From NCBI GenBank assembly GCA_022770365.1, contig JALEHU010000006.1, positions 1 to 64,000 of the forward strand: 64,000 nucleotides of DNA. Reading direction: 5' to 3'. This document shows, one piece after another, positions 26,650-37,640 of the stretch. The notes under the pieces were generated by a model. It was not told the DNA's origin. It did no database searches and saw only the letters and a list, made by a program, of their open reading frames with translations. Origin of the DNA: Blautia sp. (GTDB lineage: Bacteria; Bacillota; Clostridia; Lachnospirales; Lachnospiraceae). Position numbers and translations under genes: made by a program. Numbering within the stretch: position 1 is the stretch's first letter; every line of letters starts with the position of its first letter.

Positions 26650-29496
26650 ATGGCTGTAAATACAACAGGTAAGAATTTTATTAAAATACGCGGTGCCAAT
26701 GTAAACAATCTGAAGAACTTAAGTGTGGATATTCCAAGGGATCAGTTTGTTGTTTTTACAGGAGTGAGCGGTTCGGGCAAATCCTCCCTTGCTTTTGATA
26801 CGATTTACGCAGAAGGGCAGAGACGTTATATGGAATCTTTGTCTTCTTATGCAAGACAGTTCCTCGGACAGATGGAAAAACCGGACGTAGACATGATTGA
26901 AGGCCTTCCGCCCGCAATTTCCATTGACCAGAAGTCTACCAACAGGAATCCGCGCTCCACAGTGGGAACTGTAACAGAAATTTATGATTATTTTCGACTT
27001 TTATATGCCAGGATCGGAATTCCTCATTGCCCGAAATGCGGCAGGGAAATCCGCAAACAGACAGTAGACCAGATGGTGGATTCCATTATGACATTTCCTG
27101 AACGGACCAGAATCCAGCTTCTGGCTCCTGTTGTCCGCGGTCGCAAGGGAACTCATGCAAAGCTTCTGGAACAGGCCAAAAAAAACGGCTATGTCCGTGT
27201 CCAGATTGATGGAAATCTTTATGAACTTTCCGAGGAAATCTCTCTGGATAAAAATCTCAAACATAATATTGAGATAGTCGTAGACCGGCTTGTGGTTAAA
27301 CCGGGGATTGAGAAACGTTTATCAGATTCTATTGAGACAGTCATGAATCTGGCAGACGGGCTTTTGATGGTAGATACTATGGATGGAAATATTCATAATT
27401 ACAGTCAGAGTTTTGCGTGCCCGGACTGCGAGATCAGTATCCCAGAGATTGAGCCCAGGAGCTTTTCCTTCAATAATCCGTTCGGAGCATGTCCTGCATG
27501 TCTTGGACTTGGTTATAAAATGGAATTTGATCCGGATCTGATGATTCCCGACAGATCTCTGAGCATAGCAGAGGGAGCAATCAAGGTTATGGGATGGCAG
27601 TCCTGTACGGATAAAAACAGTTTTACAAGGGCGATTCTGGAAGCTCTTTCCAGAGAATATGATTTCAGCCTTGATACACCATTTCAGAATTATCCTCAGG
27701 AAATCCAGGATATGCTGATCTACGGAACAAATGGACGGTCTGTTAAGGTACATTATAAAGGACAGCGGGGGGAAGGAGTCTATGACGTGGCCTTTCCGGG
27801 ACTGGTCAGAAACGTGGAACAGAGATACCGGGAAACCGGTTCAGACGCGATGAAGCAGGAATATGAGACGTTTATGCGTATTACTCCCTGTAAAGAATGT
27901 AAGGGACAGCGTCTGAAAAAAGAAGCCCTCGCAGTTACGGTCAGCGGCAAAAATATCTATGAAATTACAAACCTTTCCATCGAAAACCTGAAAAAGTTTA
28001 TGGGAGACCTGAAACTGACGCCCCAGCAGGAGCTGATCGGCAAACAGATTCTAAAAGAAATACGTCAGAGAGTGGGATTTTTGTCAGAAGTAGGCCTTGA
28101 TTATCTTTCTCTGGGACGGGCGACAGCGACTCTTTCCGGCGGAGAAGCCCAGCGTATCCGTCTTGCGACCCAGATCGGTTCCGGGCTGGTGGGAGTTGCA
28201 TATATTCTGGATGAGCCCAGCATCGGACTTCACCAGAGAGATAATGACAGACTTCTTGGGGCGCTGATGCGTCTTCGTGACCTTGGCAACAGTCTGATCG
28301 TGGTGGAACATGACGAGGATACCATAAGAGCTGCGGACTGCGTGGTGGATATCGGACCGAAAGCCGGTACACACGGCGGAGAACTGGTGCAGATCGGAAC
28401 GGCAGACGACCTGATGAAAAATCCCGATTCCATTACAGGCGCATACCTCAGCGGCAAAATTAAAATCCCCGTACCGTCAGAACGCAGAAAACCTTCAGGA
28501 TTTCTGAAAATCAAAGGTGCTGCGGAGAATAATCTGAAAAATATTAATGTGGATATTCCCCTTGGGGTAATGACGTGCGTGACAGGCGTTTCCGGTTCCG
28601 GAAAGAGCTCGCTGGTCAATGAAATTCTGTATAAGCGTCTTGCCAGAGATCTGAACCGTGCCAGAACCATACCGGGAAAACACAAAGACATTGAGGGAGA
28701 AGAACAGCTGGACAAGGTGATCAATATTGATCAGTCTCCCATCGGAAGAACGCCCAGATCCAATCCCGCAACTTATACAGGGGTATTTGATCAGATCCGG
28801 GATCTGTTTGCTGCAACAGCAGATGCCAAGGCAAAAGGCTACAAAAAGGGCCGTTTCAGCTTCAACGTAAAGGGCGGCCGGTGTGAAGCCTGCGCCGGAG
28901 ACGGCATCATAAAAATAGAAATGCATTTCCTGTCAGATGTGTATGTTCCCTGTGAAGTCTGCAAAGGGAAAAGATATAACAGAGAAACACTGGCGGTGAA
29001 ATATAAGGATAAGAGTATTTATGATGTTCTGAATATGACGGTTGAAGAAGCAATGACATTTTTCGAAAATGTACCTTCTATCAGAAGAAAAATCGAGACG
29101 CTGTATGACGTGGGCCTTTCTTATATAAAACTGGGACAGCCTTCTACGGAGCTTTCCGGCGGAGAAGCCCAGCGTATCAAACTTGCAACAGAACTGAGCA
29201 AGAGAAGTACGGGACGTACGATTTATATTCTGGATGAACCTACTACAGGTCTGCATTTTGCAGACGTTCACAAGCTTGTAGATATTCTGAAACGTCTTAC
29301 AGATGGCGGCAATACGGTTGTGGTCATTGAACATAATCTGGATGTGATCAAAACCGCGGATTATATCATTGATATCGGACCGGAGGGCGGAGATAAAGGC
29401 GGTACGGTCATCGCTAAGGGAACTCCGGAAGAAGTAGCAGCAAATCCTGTTTCCTATACGGGAAAATATGTGGCAAAATATCTGGAAAACAAATAG
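26650..29496 (+). CDS. uvrA: Excinuclease ABC subunit A
   Basis: The damage-recognition ATPase of nucleotide excision repair. About 948 residues, with two ABC ATPase modules: Walker A motifs GVSGSGKSS in both halves, paired LSGGEAQRI signatures and two zinc fingers (CPKCG and CEACAGDG...CEVCKG). The sequence appears complete. ATG 26650 has GGAGGAG in the right place; the track ATG 26638 is almost on top of its own GGAGG. No uvrB or uvrC is in the window. Confidence 0.97.
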   Translation: MAVNTTGKNFIKIRGANVNNLKNLSVDIPRDQFVVFTGVSGSGKSSLAFDTIYAEGQRRYMESLSSYARQFLGQMEKPDVDMIEGLPPAISIDQKSTNRNPRSTVGTVTEIYDYFRLLYARIGIPHCPKCGREIRKQTVDQMVDSIMTFPERTRIQLLAPVVRGRKGTHAKLLEQAKKNGYVRVQIDGNLYELSEEISLDKNLKHNIEIVVDRLVVKPGIEKRLSDSIETVMNLADGLLMVDTMDGNIHNYSQSFACPDCEISIPEIEPRSFSFNNPFGACPACLGLGYKMEFDPDLMIPDRSLSIAEGAIKVMGWQSCTDKNSFTRAILEALSREYDFSLDTPFQNYPQEIQDMLIYGTNGRSVKVHYKGQRGEGVYDVAFPGLVRNVEQRYRETGSDAMKQEYETFMRITPCKECKGQRLKKEALAVTVSGKNIYEITNLSIENLKKFMGDLKLTPQQELIGKQILKEIRQRVGFLSEVGLDYLSLGRATATLSGGEAQRIRLATQIGSGLVGVAYILDEPSIGLHQRDNDRLLGALMRLRDLGNSLIVVEHDEDTIRAADCVVDIGPKAGTHGGELVQIGTADDLMKNPDSITGAYLSGKIKIPVPSERRKPSGFLKIKGAAENNLKNINVDIPLGVMTCVTGVSGSGKSSLVNEILYKRLARDLNRARTIPGKHKDIEGEEQLDKVINIDQSPIGRTPRSNPATYTGVFDQIRDLFAATADAKAKGYKKGRFSFNVKGGRCEACAGDGIIKIEMHFLSDVYVPCEVCKGKRYNRETLAVKYKDKSIYDVLNMTVEEAMTFFENVPSIRRKIETLYDVGLSYIKLGQPSTELSGGEAQRIKLATELSKRSTGRTIYILDEPTTGLHFADVHKLVDILKRLTDGGNTVVVIEHNLDVIKTADYIIDIGPEGGDKGGTVIAKGTPEEVAANPVSYTGKYVAKYLENK

Positions 29497-29541
29497 TAAA
29501 CAGTAGAAAACACACGTCACGGAAAGTTCATGATAAAAAAC

Positions 29542-29570
29542 TTTTCATTTTTGACTGAGTTGTATATAAT
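29542..29570 (+). promoter_or_regulatory. Promoter of the mreB homologue
   Basis: TTTTCA (29542-29547) and TATAAT (29565-29570) are 17 bases apart, just upstream of the AAAGGGGG ribosome binding site. Confidence 0.5.
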
Positions 29571-29595
29571 GATTGTATGAGAAAGGGGGATTCCT

Positions 29596-30585
29596 GTGCC
29601 TGCAAGTGATATTGGAATTGATCTTGGAACCAGGAACAGCCTGGTATATTCTACAGGAAAGGGCCTTGTACTCAAAGAGCCGTCTGTAGTTGTTTATGAT
29701 AAAGATACAGAAAAGATCCGTGCCATAGGAGAGGAAGCCCGTCAGATGGCAGGTCATCTTACTTCGAATATGGAACTGATCCGTCCGATTCGCCAGGGTG
29801 TGATCGTAGATTACATTGTTCTGGAAAAGATGCTGAAATATTTTGTTTCCAAGGCAATGGGGAGGCGAGCTTTCCGTAAGCCGAGGATCAGTATTTGTGT
29901 ACCCAGCGGAATTACCGAAATCGAACGAAAAGCTGTGGAGGAAGCAACGTATCAGTCAGGAGCGAGAGATGTGTATCTGGTGGAAGAACCCATTGCCGCA
30001 GCCATCGGATCCGGTGTGGATGTGACCAGGCCCTTTGGAAATCTTGTGGTGGATATTGGTGCCGGAACTACGGATGTGGCAGTGATTTCCATTGCCGGAG
30101 TTGTGGTGTCCGGAACAATCAAGGTGGCCGGAGATATGTTTGACCAGGCTATCATGAATTATGTCCGTCAGAATCACAGTCTGTTTATCGGAGAGGAAGC
30201 TGCGGAAAAAATCAAGATTGCTATCGGGACTGCAAGTGAGGAAGCAAATCCCAGGACCATGGAAGTCAAGGGCCGTAATATAATGACTGGGCTTCCGAAA
30301 GTTGCTGTTCTTACGTCAGAAGAAATCCGTGTGGCATTGAAGGATGCCACCAATCAGATCGTAGAACTGGTGCACAGTGTTCTGGAAAAAACACCGCCGG
30401 AACTGGCGGCTGATATTGTTGAGCGGGGTATTGTTCTTACAGGAGGCGGAGCGCTGCTTCACGGAATGGACACGCTTATTGAACAGCGTACAGGTGTAAA
30501 TACACTGACAGTTCAGGATGCCATGAATGTTGTGGCTGTGGGAACCGGCAAATATGCGGAAGTCATGGCAAAGATGGAAGGCTGA
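29596..30585 (+). CDS. MreB/Mbl-like actin homologue
   Basis: This 329-residue bacterial actin organises lateral wall synthesis. Actin-fold motifs are clear: IGIDLGTRNSLVY (phosphate 1), VVDIGAGTTDVAVIS (phosphate 2) and GIVLTGGGALLHGMD (adenosine). GTG start after AAAGGGGG. It is not next to mreC/mreD, so it is more likely a second paralogue (Mbl/MreBH type) than the main mreB. Assignment among paralogues is not possible from this window. Confidence 0.9.
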   Translation: MPASDIGIDLGTRNSLVYSTGKGLVLKEPSVVVYDKDTEKIRAIGEEARQMAGHLTSNMELIRPIRQGVIVDYIVLEKMLKYFVSKAMGRRAFRKPRISICVPSGITEIERKAVEEATYQSGARDVYLVEEPIAAAIGSGVDVTRPFGNLVVDIGAGTTDVAVISIAGVVVSGTIKVAGDMFDQAIMNYVRQNHSLFIGEEAAEKIKIAIGTASEEANPRTMEVKGRNIMTGLPKVAVLTSEEIRVALKDATNQIVELVHSVLEKTPPELAADIVERGIVLTGGGALLHGMDTLIEQRTGVNTLTVQDAMNVVAVGTGKYAEVMAKMEG

Positions 30586-30700
30586 GGAGGGGTGCTGCAT
30601 TAGAACATGTTTGAAAACTGTCTTTAATGAAGAAGTAATGTGGGACAGGTTTTGAATGTGTTCTACGGCAGTGCCCTTTTGTATAATGCAGGAGGAAGAT

Positions 30701-32935
30701 ATGAGTGAAACAGTCACAGGATATATCGATCATATTATTTTCCGAAATGAAGAAAACGGATATACGGTGCTTGTGCTGAAAGATAGTCAGGAAGAGGAGC
30801 TGACCTGTGTCGGTTCTTTTCCATCTGTGTCTCAGGGCGTGACTATCGAGGCGGTTGGAGGATATATGCATCATCCTGTTTACGGAAAACAATTTCAGAT
30901 AGATTCCTTCGTGGAAAAGATGCCGGAAGACTCCCTGGCAATGGAACGGTATCTGGGTTCCGGTGCGATCAAGGGTGTTGGGGCGGCGCTTGCCGGCAGG
31001 ATCGTGCGGCACTTTGGGGAAGATACATTGAGAATTGTGGAAGAGGAGCCGGAACGTCTGGCGGAAGTAAAGGGAATCAGCGAGAAAAAGGCCCGGGAGA
31101 TCGCTGCTCAGGTCACAGAAAAGGCCGATATGCGAAAAGCCATGATGTTTTTGCAGAAATACGGCATCTCTCTGAATCTGGGGGCAAAAATCTATCAGAA
31201 GTATAAAGAATCCGTTTACAGTGTTTTGCAGGAAAACCCCTATCGTCTTGCAGATGATATCAGCGGTGTGGGATTTAAGATCGCGGATGAGATCGCTTCC
31301 CGCATTGGAATACATACAGATTCTGATTACAGGATCCGGAGCGGAATGATGTACACTCTTTTGCAGGCTTCGGGTGAAGGACATACATACCTGCCAAAAG
31401 ATGTTCTGTTCACAAAAGCGTCAGAACTTCTGGAGGTGGATTCTTCTTATATGGAGAAACATCTGATGGATCTGTCCCTTGACAGAAAAGTGATTTTAAA
31501 AGAGGGTGAAGACGGAATTGTTGTCTATCCGGCCAGGTTTTATTATCTGGAATTGAACACAGCCAGAATGCTGACAGAACTGAATGTTCTCTGCCCTGAG
31601 GATGAGCAGCTGGTGGACAGGCGGATTGCCCGGATAGAAAAAGACACAGGAACCATTCTGGATGAGATGCAGAAAAAAGCAGTAAAAGAAGCATCGGGAC
31701 ACGGTCTGTTTGTTCTTACCGGAGGACCCGGTACAGGCAAGACTACGACGATCAATGCAATTATCCGGTTCTTTGAAGGAGAAGGAGCACAGATCCGGCT
31801 GGCTGCACCTACCGGCCGTGCGGCTAAACGTATGACGGAGGCTACCGGCTATGAAGCGCAAACGATTCACCGGCTTCTGGAACTGACCGGACTTCCGGAG
31901 GATGAGAGGGAAGGGCAGGCGGTACACTTTGAGAGAAATGCCGAAAATCCGCTGGATGCAGATGTGATTATTATTGATGAAATGTCTATGGTGGATATCC
32001 AGCTGATGCATTCCCTGCTGCTGGCAGTTACAGCCGGCACACGCCTGATACTGGTGGGAGATGAGAATCAGCTTCCCAGTGTGGGTCCCGGTAATGTTCT
32101 TCGTGATATTATCCGGTCAGGGCAATTTCCGGTGGTGGAACTGAAGAAGATTTTCCGCCAGGCATCTGAAAGTGATATTGTAGTAAATGCCCATAAGATC
32201 AACAGAGGAGAACAGGTTGCACTGGATAACAAGAGCCGGGATTTCTTTTTCCTGAAGCGATACGATGCGAATATAATCATCCGTGTACTCATCGCACTGA
32301 TTCAGGAAAAGCTGCCCCGTTATGTGGAGGCAAAACCATTTGATATTCAGGTGTTGACACCTATGCGAAAAGGTCTTCTGGGAGTAGAACGGCTGAATCA
32401 GATTCTGCAGAGATATCTCAATCCTCCGGGTGAGAGCAAAAAAGAAAAAGACTTTGGACAGGGCCTTTTCCGCGAAGGTGACAAAGTTATGCAGATCCGC
32501 AACAATTATCAGCTTGAGTGGGAAGTACGCGGAAAATACGGAATTCCGGTAGAAAAGGGCGTGGGAGTATTTAACGGCGATACAGGTATTCTCAGAACCA
32601 TTAACGAATTTGCAGAAACCGCAGAAGTGGAATTTGAAGATGGAAGATATGCAGAATATTCTTTCAAACAGCTGGAGGAGCTGGAACTTGCTTATGCCAT
32701 TACAATACACAAATCTCAGGGCTCCGAGTATCCTGCAGTGGTGATGCCTCTGCTGTCAGGTCCCAAAATGCTTCTTAACCGGAATCTTCTTTATACGGCT
32801 GTTACAAGAGCAAGAAAATGTGTGACGATTGTTGGCAGTGAGGAGACTTTTGCGGAGATGATCCGCAATGAAAAGCAGCAGAAACGGTTCAGTTCTCTGG
32901 ATATCAGAATCCGGGAACTGGAAGAACAGTATTAG
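30701..32935 (+). CDS. recD2: RecD2-type SF1B DNA helicase
   Basis: This 744-residue 5'-3' helicase works without RecBC. It has an N-terminal OB-like region and helix-hairpin-helix repeats (IKGVGAALAGRIV, LAEVKGISEKKA). The Walker A GGPGTGKTT lies near residue 350, then DEMSMVD (motif II), and a C-terminal UvrD-like TIHKSQGSEYP. ATG 30701 follows GGAGGAAGAT; the track start at 30656 has no ribosome binding site. It acts in DNA repair and replication-fork maintenance. Confidence 0.92.
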   Translation: MSETVTGYIDHIIFRNEENGYTVLVLKDSQEEELTCVGSFPSVSQGVTIEAVGGYMHHPVYGKQFQIDSFVEKMPEDSLAMERYLGSGAIKGVGAALAGRIVRHFGEDTLRIVEEEPERLAEVKGISEKKAREIAAQVTEKADMRKAMMFLQKYGISLNLGAKIYQKYKESVYSVLQENPYRLADDISGVGFKIADEIASRIGIHTDSDYRIRSGMMYTLLQASGEGHTYLPKDVLFTKASELLEVDSSYMEKHLMDLSLDRKVILKEGEDGIVVYPARFYYLELNTARMLTELNVLCPEDEQLVDRRIARIEKDTGTILDEMQKKAVKEASGHGLFVLTGGPGTGKTTTINAIIRFFEGEGAQIRLAAPTGRAAKRMTEATGYEAQTIHRLLELTGLPEDEREGQAVHFERNAENPLDADVIIIDEMSMVDIQLMHSLLLAVTAGTRLILVGDENQLPSVGPGNVLRDIIRSGQFPVVELKKIFRQASESDIVVNAHKINRGEQVALDNKSRDFFFLKRYDANIIIRVLIALIQEKLPRYVEAKPFDIQVLTPMRKGLLGVERLNQILQRYLNPPGESKKEKDFGQGLFREGDKVMQIRNNYQLEWEVRGKYGIPVEKGVGVFNGDTGILRTINEFAETAEVEFEDGRYAEYSFKQLEELELAYAITIHKSQGSEYPAVVMPLLSGPKMLLNRNLLYTAVTRARKCVTIVGSEETFAEMIRNEKQQKRFSSLDIRIRELEEQY

Positions 32936-32990
32936 CTATAACATGACTATGAAATAAAAAGAGAGCGATATCGGGGAGAAAGGACATCTC

Positions 32991-33716
32991 TTGAAACAGT
33001 TTATCAAAAAAGCCGGGGCGATGATCCTGAATATTCTTTATCCAAGGTGCTGCCCCATATGTCATCAGATACTGTCGGATCAGAAACTCCTGATCTGTCC
33101 GAAATGTCGCGTGGAATTGAAACCTTACACAGGTCCGAGGTGTATGAAATGCGGAAAACCGGTAAGGGACGAAGAGGAGTATTGTCCGGAATGCAGCTTA
33201 CGGCTCCGTTCCTTTGCAGAAGGAAGAGGCATTTATCTTTATGATGACAGAATGAAAGCTTCCCTGGTGAAGTATAAATATTACGGACGGAGAGAATATG
33301 GGGATTTTTATGCAGCTGCCATGTGCAGATATGCGGAGAAAGAGATCCGCTGCTGGAATCCTGATCTGATTATTCCCATACCGCTTCACCCTGCCAAGCA
33401 GAGACTGCGTGGATTTAATCAGGCAGAATATCTTGCTGACCGTTTGAGTGCTTTTTTTGGAATTGCGGCGGCATCCCGAATACTCAGAAAAACGAAAAAG
33501 ACAAAATCTCAGAAAAAACTGGATGCAGGCGAGAGACGACGGAATCTGAAAAACGCATTTGAGGTGACAGAGAATCTGGAGGGATTGAGGATTCTTTTGA
33601 TTGATGATGTATATACGACCGGAAGTACAATGGATGCAGCAGCGGCCTGTCTGATAGAATCCGGTGCGGAACAAGTGTTCTTTCTGACTGTCTGTACAGG
33701 GATGGATGCAGGCTGA
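32991..33716 (+). CDS. comFC: ComFC-like phosphoribosyltransferase
   Basis: This 241-residue protein, read from TTG 32991 after GGGGAGAAAGG, has an N-terminal zinc-finger part (CCPICH...CPKC, CMKCG...CPEC) and a C-terminal phosphoribosyltransferase domain with the PRPP loop LLIDDVYTTGST. ComF proteins are needed for DNA uptake in transformation. No comFA helicase is adjacent. With comEA and comEC it gives three competence genes in the window. Confidence 0.9.
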   Translation: MKQFIKKAGAMILNILYPRCCPICHQILSDQKLLICPKCRVELKPYTGPRCMKCGKPVRDEEEYCPECSLRLRSFAEGRGIYLYDDRMKASLVKYKYYGRREYGDFYAAAMCRYAEKEIRCWNPDLIIPIPLHPAKQRLRGFNQAEYLADRLSAFFGIAAASRILRKTKKTKSQKKLDAGERRRNLKNAFEVTENLEGLRILLIDDVYTTGSTMDAAAACLIESGAEQVFFLTVCTGMDAG

Positions 33717-33755
33717 AATGAGCAGGTAAAACTGATTTTACACCAGAAAAAGGGC

Positions 33756-33784
33756 TTTTCATGGGTTGGGATATATGTTACAAT
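33756..33784 (+). promoter_or_regulatory. Promoter upstream of the cdaA cluster
   Basis: TTTTCA (33756-33761) and TACAAT (33779-33784) are 17 bases apart, about 65 bases before the first gene of the group. Confidence 0.5.
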
Positions 33785-33848
33785 CAATCTGTATGAGTAT
33801 TTATTGCTGTCCAAAGCTTGACGGCAGTAAGATTACAAGGAGCATGTT

Positions 33849-34283
33849 ATGATAAACGAAGAAAAGGTAAAGATTATGAATAAACTTGCCATGTATGAAA
33901 ATGGCGAGGGCAAAAAATATCTTCCGGTCAGCAAGTATTACAGGAGTGACTATATCGGACTGGCACTGATCAAAAACTTTTTTCTGGTCACGATCGGATA
34001 TGGACTGGTCCTGGCAGGGATTGCCGCGTATTATGGGGAATATCTTCTGGAGAACATTCATAAGATGGACCTGATTTCTCTGGGAATTGGGATTGTAGCC
34101 GGGTATGTGGTGGCTCTTATTGTATTTTCCTGTCTCACATATATTCAGTACTCCGTCAAATACTATCGGGCAAAAAAAAGTGTTAAGAAATATTACGGAG
34201 AACTTACCAGACTGGATAAAATATACAGCCGGGAAGAAAAGAAATCTGCAGGCCGCAGAACGTCAGGAGGATATAGAAGATGA
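33849..34283 (+). CDS. Two-helix membrane protein of unknown function
   Basis: This 144-residue protein has a short cytoplasmic N terminus and two membrane helices (about residues 45-65 and 80-105), then a basic Lys/Arg-rich C terminus. No known domain was recognised. It overlaps the next gene by four bases (ATGA), so the two are translationally coupled. It heads a run leading into cdaA-cdaR and may be functionally linked to it. Confidence 0.75.
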   Translation: MINEEKVKIMNKLAMYENGEGKKYLPVSKYYRSDYIGLALIKNFFLVTIGYGLVLAGIAAYYGEYLLENIHKMDLISLGIGIVAGYVVALIVFSCLTYIQYSVKYYRAKKSVKKYYGELTRLDKIYSREEKKSAGRRTSGGYRR

Positions 34284-35386
34284 CAGCGTTACTGGAAATG
34301 AAACAGAAAATCAAAAATTTTTACGGGCAGTATGAGATGTATTTTCTGCCGCTTCTGAAATTCATACTGGGTTTTGCATATTTTACATGGATCAATCAGA
34401 GTATGGGGTATATGAGCGAATTGAATAATATATTTATTGTGTTGATTCTTGCCCTGATCTGTTCTATTCTTCCGTCTTCCGTGATGGTATTCACGGGATG
34501 TGTGCTGATGGTGGGACACAGTTATGCCCTTGGGATGGAAGCTGCCGGATTTATGCTGGTTCTGCTTTTATTCATGATGATTCTTTTCCTGAGATTCAGT
34601 GCCGGCAAGAATATTGTAATGGTATTTACTCCTCTTTCTTTTGCGCTGAATGTACCGGTACTGCTTCCGATCGGCAGCGGGCTTCTGAGCAGTGCTGTTT
34701 CTGTTCTGCCGGCAGGATGTGGTGTGATCATTTATTATTTTATACGTTTTCTGAATGCGAATGCACAGAGCTTTCAGAGCTCCGATATGGAAATTATGGA
34801 CCGTCTGACAATGATGGCTGACGGTATGGTGACCAACTGGGAAATGTGGATTACAGTAATCGCATTTATTGTGGTTATACTGCTTGTGAACCTGATACGT
34901 ACCCGTGCTTTTGATTATGCGTGGAGGATTGCGATCGTGACAGGCGGTGTGGCATATGTTCTGATCATGCTGGGCGGTAGTTTTTATTTCGGCGTATCTA
35001 CAGACATTGTGCCATTGATTATTTATAGCGTTGTGGCTGTTCTGATCGGGATCGTGCTGGAATTCTTCGTTTTTGGCGGAGATTATACAAGAACAGAACG
35101 CCTGGAATATGAGGATGACGAGTATTATTACTATGTTAAAGCTGTTCCAAAAGCTGCTGTGACAACATCCGAAAGAAGCATCAAGAAAATTAACGGCAGC
35201 GGTTCACGGGACGACCGAAGAAGTGAGGAAAATGTTGTATCTTTTTCTGAACCGATTTTCCAGGGCGAGGAAAAACCGCGCAGAACAAAAAAAAGAAGAA
35301 ATGATGAGATGCCGGTAGAGCGCAAAGACGATCTGGATGATATTGATTTTGAAAAAAAACTGGAAGAATCTTTAAAAGATCTTTGA
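34280..35386 (+). CDS. Polytopic membrane protein upstream of cdaA, function unknown
   Basis: This 368-residue protein has roughly eight hydrophobic segments in residues 15-275, followed by a charged cytoplasmic tail with YEDDEYYYYVKAVPK and many Lys/Arg/Asp residues. It starts within the previous gene and ends 96 bases before cdaA. The domain is not recognised. Position and tail suggest a regulator or partner of the membrane-bound diadenylate cyclase, which is inference. AGGAGG precedes the ATG. Confidence 0.78.
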   Translation: MTALLEMKQKIKNFYGQYEMYFLPLLKFILGFAYFTWINQSMGYMSELNNIFIVLILALICSILPSSVMVFTGCVLMVGHSYALGMEAAGFMLVLLLFMMILFLRFSAGKNIVMVFTPLSFALNVPVLLPIGSGLLSSAVSVLPAGCGVIIYYFIRFLNANAQSFQSSDMEIMDRLTMMADGMVTNWEMWITVIAFIVVILLVNLIRTRAFDYAWRIAIVTGGVAYVLIMLGGSFYFGVSTDIVPLIIYSVVAVLIGIVLEFFVFGGDYTRTERLEYEDDEYYYYVKAVPKAAVTTSERSIKKINGSGSRDDRRSEENVVSFSEPIFQGEEKPRRTKKRRNDEMPVERKDDLDDIDFEKKLEESLKDL

Positions 35387-35482
35387 TATTCTGGCATGAT
35401 CTGACTGTTGTCGGGTAGCTTCATTGCAACAGTCATGATTGCTGCCCGGGAGTTTTTAAATAAATTGCGGAGGGAGGATTTT

Positions 35483-36358
35483 ATGCAGGACTTGAGAGAA
35501 ATGCTGGTGAGATATTGTTCCAAAATTTCTCTGCCACGCATTGGTATTATTGATATTATCGAAATTGCACTGATTGCATTTTTTATATACCAGTTCATGG
35601 TGTGGATTAAATATACAAGAGCATACACGCTGCTGAAGGGAATTCTTGTGGTGTTGATTTTCCTCCTGGTTGCTTATATCTTTAAGATGAACACAATCCT
35701 GTGGATCGTGTCAAATCTGGCGAATATCATGATTATTGCGGTTGTGGTAATTTTTCAGCCGGAGCTTCGCAAGGTTCTGGAACAGCTGGGACAGAAAAAT
35801 ATTATGGCAGCGATTATTCCCTTTGATACCGGCAAAGAAGTGACGGAACGTTTTACAGACAAGACTGTGAACGAAATGATCAAAGCCTGCTTTGATATGG
35901 GCGAAGTAAAAACAGGGGCGCTGATTGTTATTGAGCAGGATATTCTTCTGACAGAATACGAAAGAACAGGCATCACTCTGGATGCTGTACTGACCAGCCA
36001 GCTTTTGATAAATATTTTTGAACATAATACGCCTCTTCATGACGGAGCAGTAATCGTGAGAGGAAACCGCATCGTTTCAGCAACATGTTATCTCCCTTTG
36101 TCTGATAATATGGAACTGAGCAAGCAGCTTGGTACGAGACACCGTGCAGGAGTGGGTATCAGTGAGGTGACGGATTCCGTTACGATCATTGTTTCAGAAG
36201 AAACAGGGCAGGTTTCCGTGGCAAAAGGCGGCAAACTCATGCGAAATGTAAATAGTACACGTCTCAGAGAAATTCTGGTAGAGACACAGAATAAAAAAGT
36301 TGTTGACAGTGGCAGACTGCGGCAGCTTCTGAAAGGGAGAGTGAAGCATGAAGAATAA
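35483..36358 (+). CDS. cdaA: Diadenylate cyclase CdaA (c-di-AMP synthase)
   Basis: CdaA makes cyclic di-AMP from two ATP at the inner membrane; c-di-AMP controls potassium, osmotic balance and wall homeostasis. The 291-residue protein has three N-terminal helices (to about residue 95) and a DAC domain with the catalytic LHDGAVIV (DGA) and GTRHRAG (RHR) motifs. ATG 35483 is the family start, after GGAGGATTTT; the track start (35408) adds an unsupported extension. It overlaps cdaR by 11 bases. Confidence 0.96.
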   Translation: MQDLREMLVRYCSKISLPRIGIIDIIEIALIAFFIYQFMVWIKYTRAYTLLKGILVVLIFLLVAYIFKMNTILWIVSNLANIMIIAVVVIFQPELRKVLEQLGQKNIMAAIIPFDTGKEVTERFTDKTVNEMIKACFDMGEVKTGALIVIEQDILLTEYERTGITLDAVLTSQLLINIFEHNTPLHDGAVIVRGNRIVSATCYLPLSDNMELSKQLGTRHRAGVGISEVTDSVTIIVSEETGQVSVAKGGKLMRNVNSTRLREILVETQNKKVVDSGRLRQLLKGRVKHEE

Positions 36359-37628
36359 ACTGACCCGAAATATCTCTCTGAAAATCATGTCGGTGGTAAC
36401 TGCCGTCCTGGTGTGGATGATCGTTGTAAACATCGACAATCCTATCAGGACGGTTTCTTACACGATTCAGAATGTGGAACTGCTCAATCAGAATTATATT
36501 GATCAGAAAGTTCCGCTTCCTGATACGGATCAGGGAACATTTCGTATTTATATTACAGCGGAGCGAAAAACATTAAGTAAAATATCCGCATCGGATATTC
36601 ATGCGGTTGCGGATCTCCAGCAGGCCTTAAGTTACGATGAGGATCCGGTCATGGTTCCGATTACAGTCACCTGTGAAGGTGTATCTCCGGGAAATATTGA
36701 AGTGGTTCCGAAAAATCTGGCTGTGCATCTTCAGGATAAGAAGACGCAGGAATTCGTTATCAGTGTGAGCAGCGGGGAGTCCAAGCCCGGTAAAGGTTAT
36801 GAAATTGGTTCTCTGACAGCTAATCCTGAAAAAATCAAGATTACGGGACCGACCAGCCTGATTAATATAATAGGTAATGTAACAGCTAATATCAGCGTGG
36901 ATAATAAGACTGAGAACGTCACTAAGGAAACAGAACTGGTGATTTATGATAAAAATGGAACTCAGCTTTCGGATGTTCAGATGAGCTATCTGAATGTACC
37001 GAAGGTAACGGTTACAGCCAGACTCTGGAGAGTCCGCTCGAATATTCAGATTATCGGCGACTATGTTGGCGAACCGGCGGAAGGCTATCAGGTTGAGAGT
37101 GTTGTCATAGTTCCGAATGTTATCAGCCTGGCTGGAAGCGATGAGGCTCTTGATAATCTGGAGGAAGAGAACAATGCTATCAGAATACCTGCTGAGAGCA
37201 TCGATATTTCCGGTGAAAGATCAGATGTTGAGACGAAAGTAAACATCACTCAATTCCTTTCAGAGGGATTAAAGCTTCCAAGCGGTGCCAGTGAAGATGT
37301 ATGGGTGCGTATCAATATTCTTCCGGAAGGCAGTCATTCCTATGAACTGGATACCAATGATATAAAAGTGGAAAACCAGTCGGAAGGAACGCAGGTTGTC
37401 TTCGGAATGGATAAGATTGAGGTTCGTATCAAAAGAACAGATGAATCAGATGAGACACTTGAAACATCAATGATTCAGGCATCGGTAGATCTGGACGGAA
37501 AAAAGAAAGGTACCTATGAGCTTCCTGTGAAGATCAAACTTCCGGACGGATACGAACTGGTAGAACCAATTACAGCAGAGGTAGAAATTTCTGAAATTTC
37601 CATTGCCGAGGAGAGCAGTGATGAATAA
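36348..37628 (+). CDS. cdaR: CdaR, YbbR-repeat regulator of CdaA
   Basis: This 426-residue protein has one N-terminal membrane helix (about residues 8-28) and an extracytoplasmic chain of about four YbbR repeats, seen by the recurring PKxVTVTG-like strands (VPKNLAVHLQ, PEKIKITGP, VPKVTVTAR). CdaR modulates CdaA activity in Firmicutes. It starts inside the cdaA gene. In many Firmicutes glmM follows; here an HPr gene does. Confidence 0.93.
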   Translation: MKNKLTRNISLKIMSVVTAVLVWMIVVNIDNPIRTVSYTIQNVELLNQNYIDQKVPLPDTDQGTFRIYITAERKTLSKISASDIHAVADLQQALSYDEDPVMVPITVTCEGVSPGNIEVVPKNLAVHLQDKKTQEFVISVSSGESKPGKGYEIGSLTANPEKIKITGPTSLINIIGNVTANISVDNKTENVTKETELVIYDKNGTQLSDVQMSYLNVPKVTVTARLWRVRSNIQIIGDYVGEPAEGYQVESVVIVPNVISLAGSDEALDNLEEENNAIRIPAESIDISGERSDVETKVNITQFLSEGLKLPSGASEDVWVRINILPEGSHSYELDTNDIKVENQSEGTQVVFGMDKIEVRIKRTDESDETLETSMIQASVDLDGKKKGTYELPVKIKLPDGYELVEPITAEVEISEISIAEESSDE

Positions 37629-37640
37629 GGAGAGGATGTT

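Noticed and set aside
30682-30687. TATAAT as a recD2 promoter
   Set aside because: No -35 element at acceptable spacing was found, and it lies very close to the ribosome binding site.
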